Part shown: positions 23,255 through 23,476 of the stretch, one piece after another
Numbering within the stretch: the stretch's first letter is position 1
How the letters are laid out: every line of letters starts with the position of its first letter
From: Alkalibaculum bacchi
GTDB taxonomy: Bacteria > Bacillota > Clostridia > Eubacteriales > Alkalibacteraceae
Length of the DNA stretch: 23,476 nucleotides
Direction of reading: 5' to 3'
Assembly (NCBI RefSeq): GCF_937875145.1
Contig: NZ_CALNCS010000206.1
Location: 1-23,476, forward strand
The notes under the pieces: generated by a model
What the model saw: only the letters and a program-made list of their open reading frames with translations
Told to the model about the DNA's origin: nothing
Databases searched by the model: none
Translations under genes and position numbers: made by a program

Positions 23255-23476
23255 ATGACAAATTACTTTGAACAGGATTTAAAAAAGGCTAAAGATTTCC
23301 ATGGACACGTGTGTCAGGGAATTATTTTTGGGTCAAGGATAGCTCGTGCGGGGCTCAATTATCTTAGTATTAATGATCCTGCAGAAAACAGAGATTTTAC
23401 TGTGTTTGTAGAAGCTGATAGCTGTATAGCTGATGCAGTTTGTGCTGTGACAGACTGTTCTCTTGGAAAAAGAAGA
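23255..23476 (+). CDS. FmdE-family protein, 5' part only
   Basis: The first 74 codons are in the window and the gene runs off the right edge. The sequence DFHGHVCQGIIFGSRIARAG (14-33) carries the FHGHxCxG motif of the FmdE domain, named after a protein encoded with tungsten/molybdenum formylmethanofuran dehydrogenase. The later EADSCIADAVCAVTDCSLGK (53-72) has the cysteines expected for that family. In bacteria, FmdE proteins often sit beside metal importers and molybdenum-enzyme genes; their reaction is unknown. AGAGGAGTGA precedes the ATG. It is the fourth gene of the operon. Confidence 0.85.
   Translation, partial: MTNYFEQDLKKAKDFHGHVCQGIIFGSRIARAGLNYLSINDPAENRDFTVFVEADSCIADAVCAVTDCSLGKRR

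Overview
The window looks like chromosomal DNA of a low-GC, anaerobic Firmicute of class Clostridia. The evidence is the AT-rich base use, strong GGAGG-type ribosome binding sites, gene content such as a RACo-like ATPase, a NifX-like protein and an XdhC/FmdE cluster, and betaine transporters. An Alkaliphilus-like organism would fit, but that is inference from content only.

Layout. (1) 1-4518: the end of an assimilatory sulfate operon, cysA-cysH-cysD-cysN, closed by a strong terminator. CysH has the iron-sulfur cysteines of an APS reductase, and CysN carries a C-terminal APS-kinase-like domain that has lost its P-loop. This fits a pathway in which sulfate goes to APS and then directly to sulfite. 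The 5' end of cysA is disrupted. (2) 4534-11088: two complete, paralogous compatible-solute (betaine-type) ABC transporters. The first has a CBS-domain ATPase followed by a permease-binding protein fusion (binding domain at the C-terminus). The second has the mirror arrangement, with a signal peptide and binding domain N-terminal to the permease, followed by a CBS-domain ATPase. An apparently complete ydaO-type (c-di-AMP) riboswitch with promoter and terminator precedes the second operon. Only the 3' part of a similar riboswitch precedes the first. Both fit control of osmolyte uptake by c-di-AMP. (3) 11142-16604: single genes: a NifX-like protein with a His/Cys tail, a RACo-like ATPase without a ferredoxin domain, a divergent purC on the minus strand, thpR, and a MATE transporter on the minus strand. 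Copies of a short hairpin-bearing intergenic repeat are scattered between them. (4) 16605-20180: a decayed accessory region with a frameshifted TPR-like gene, a probable transposase fragment, a PfkB-kinase remnant, an intact VbhA-like antitoxin/Fic toxin pair, a DUF1097 membrane protein and a broken ABC exporter relic. (5) 20180-23476: another repeat copy, a promoter, a G-free leader built of 10-bp units, a palindrome, and then an operon of a FecCD-type permease, its ATPase, an XdhC-family protein and the start of an FmdE-family protein. This operon is probably linked to uptake of a metal or oxyanion and to molybdenum-enzyme maturation, and it runs off the right edge.

The best leads for new biology are the FecCD-ABC/XdhC/FmdE operon with its unusual leader, the CysN with a dead kinase domain, and the paired mirror-image osmolyte transporters with one complete and one truncated riboswitch.
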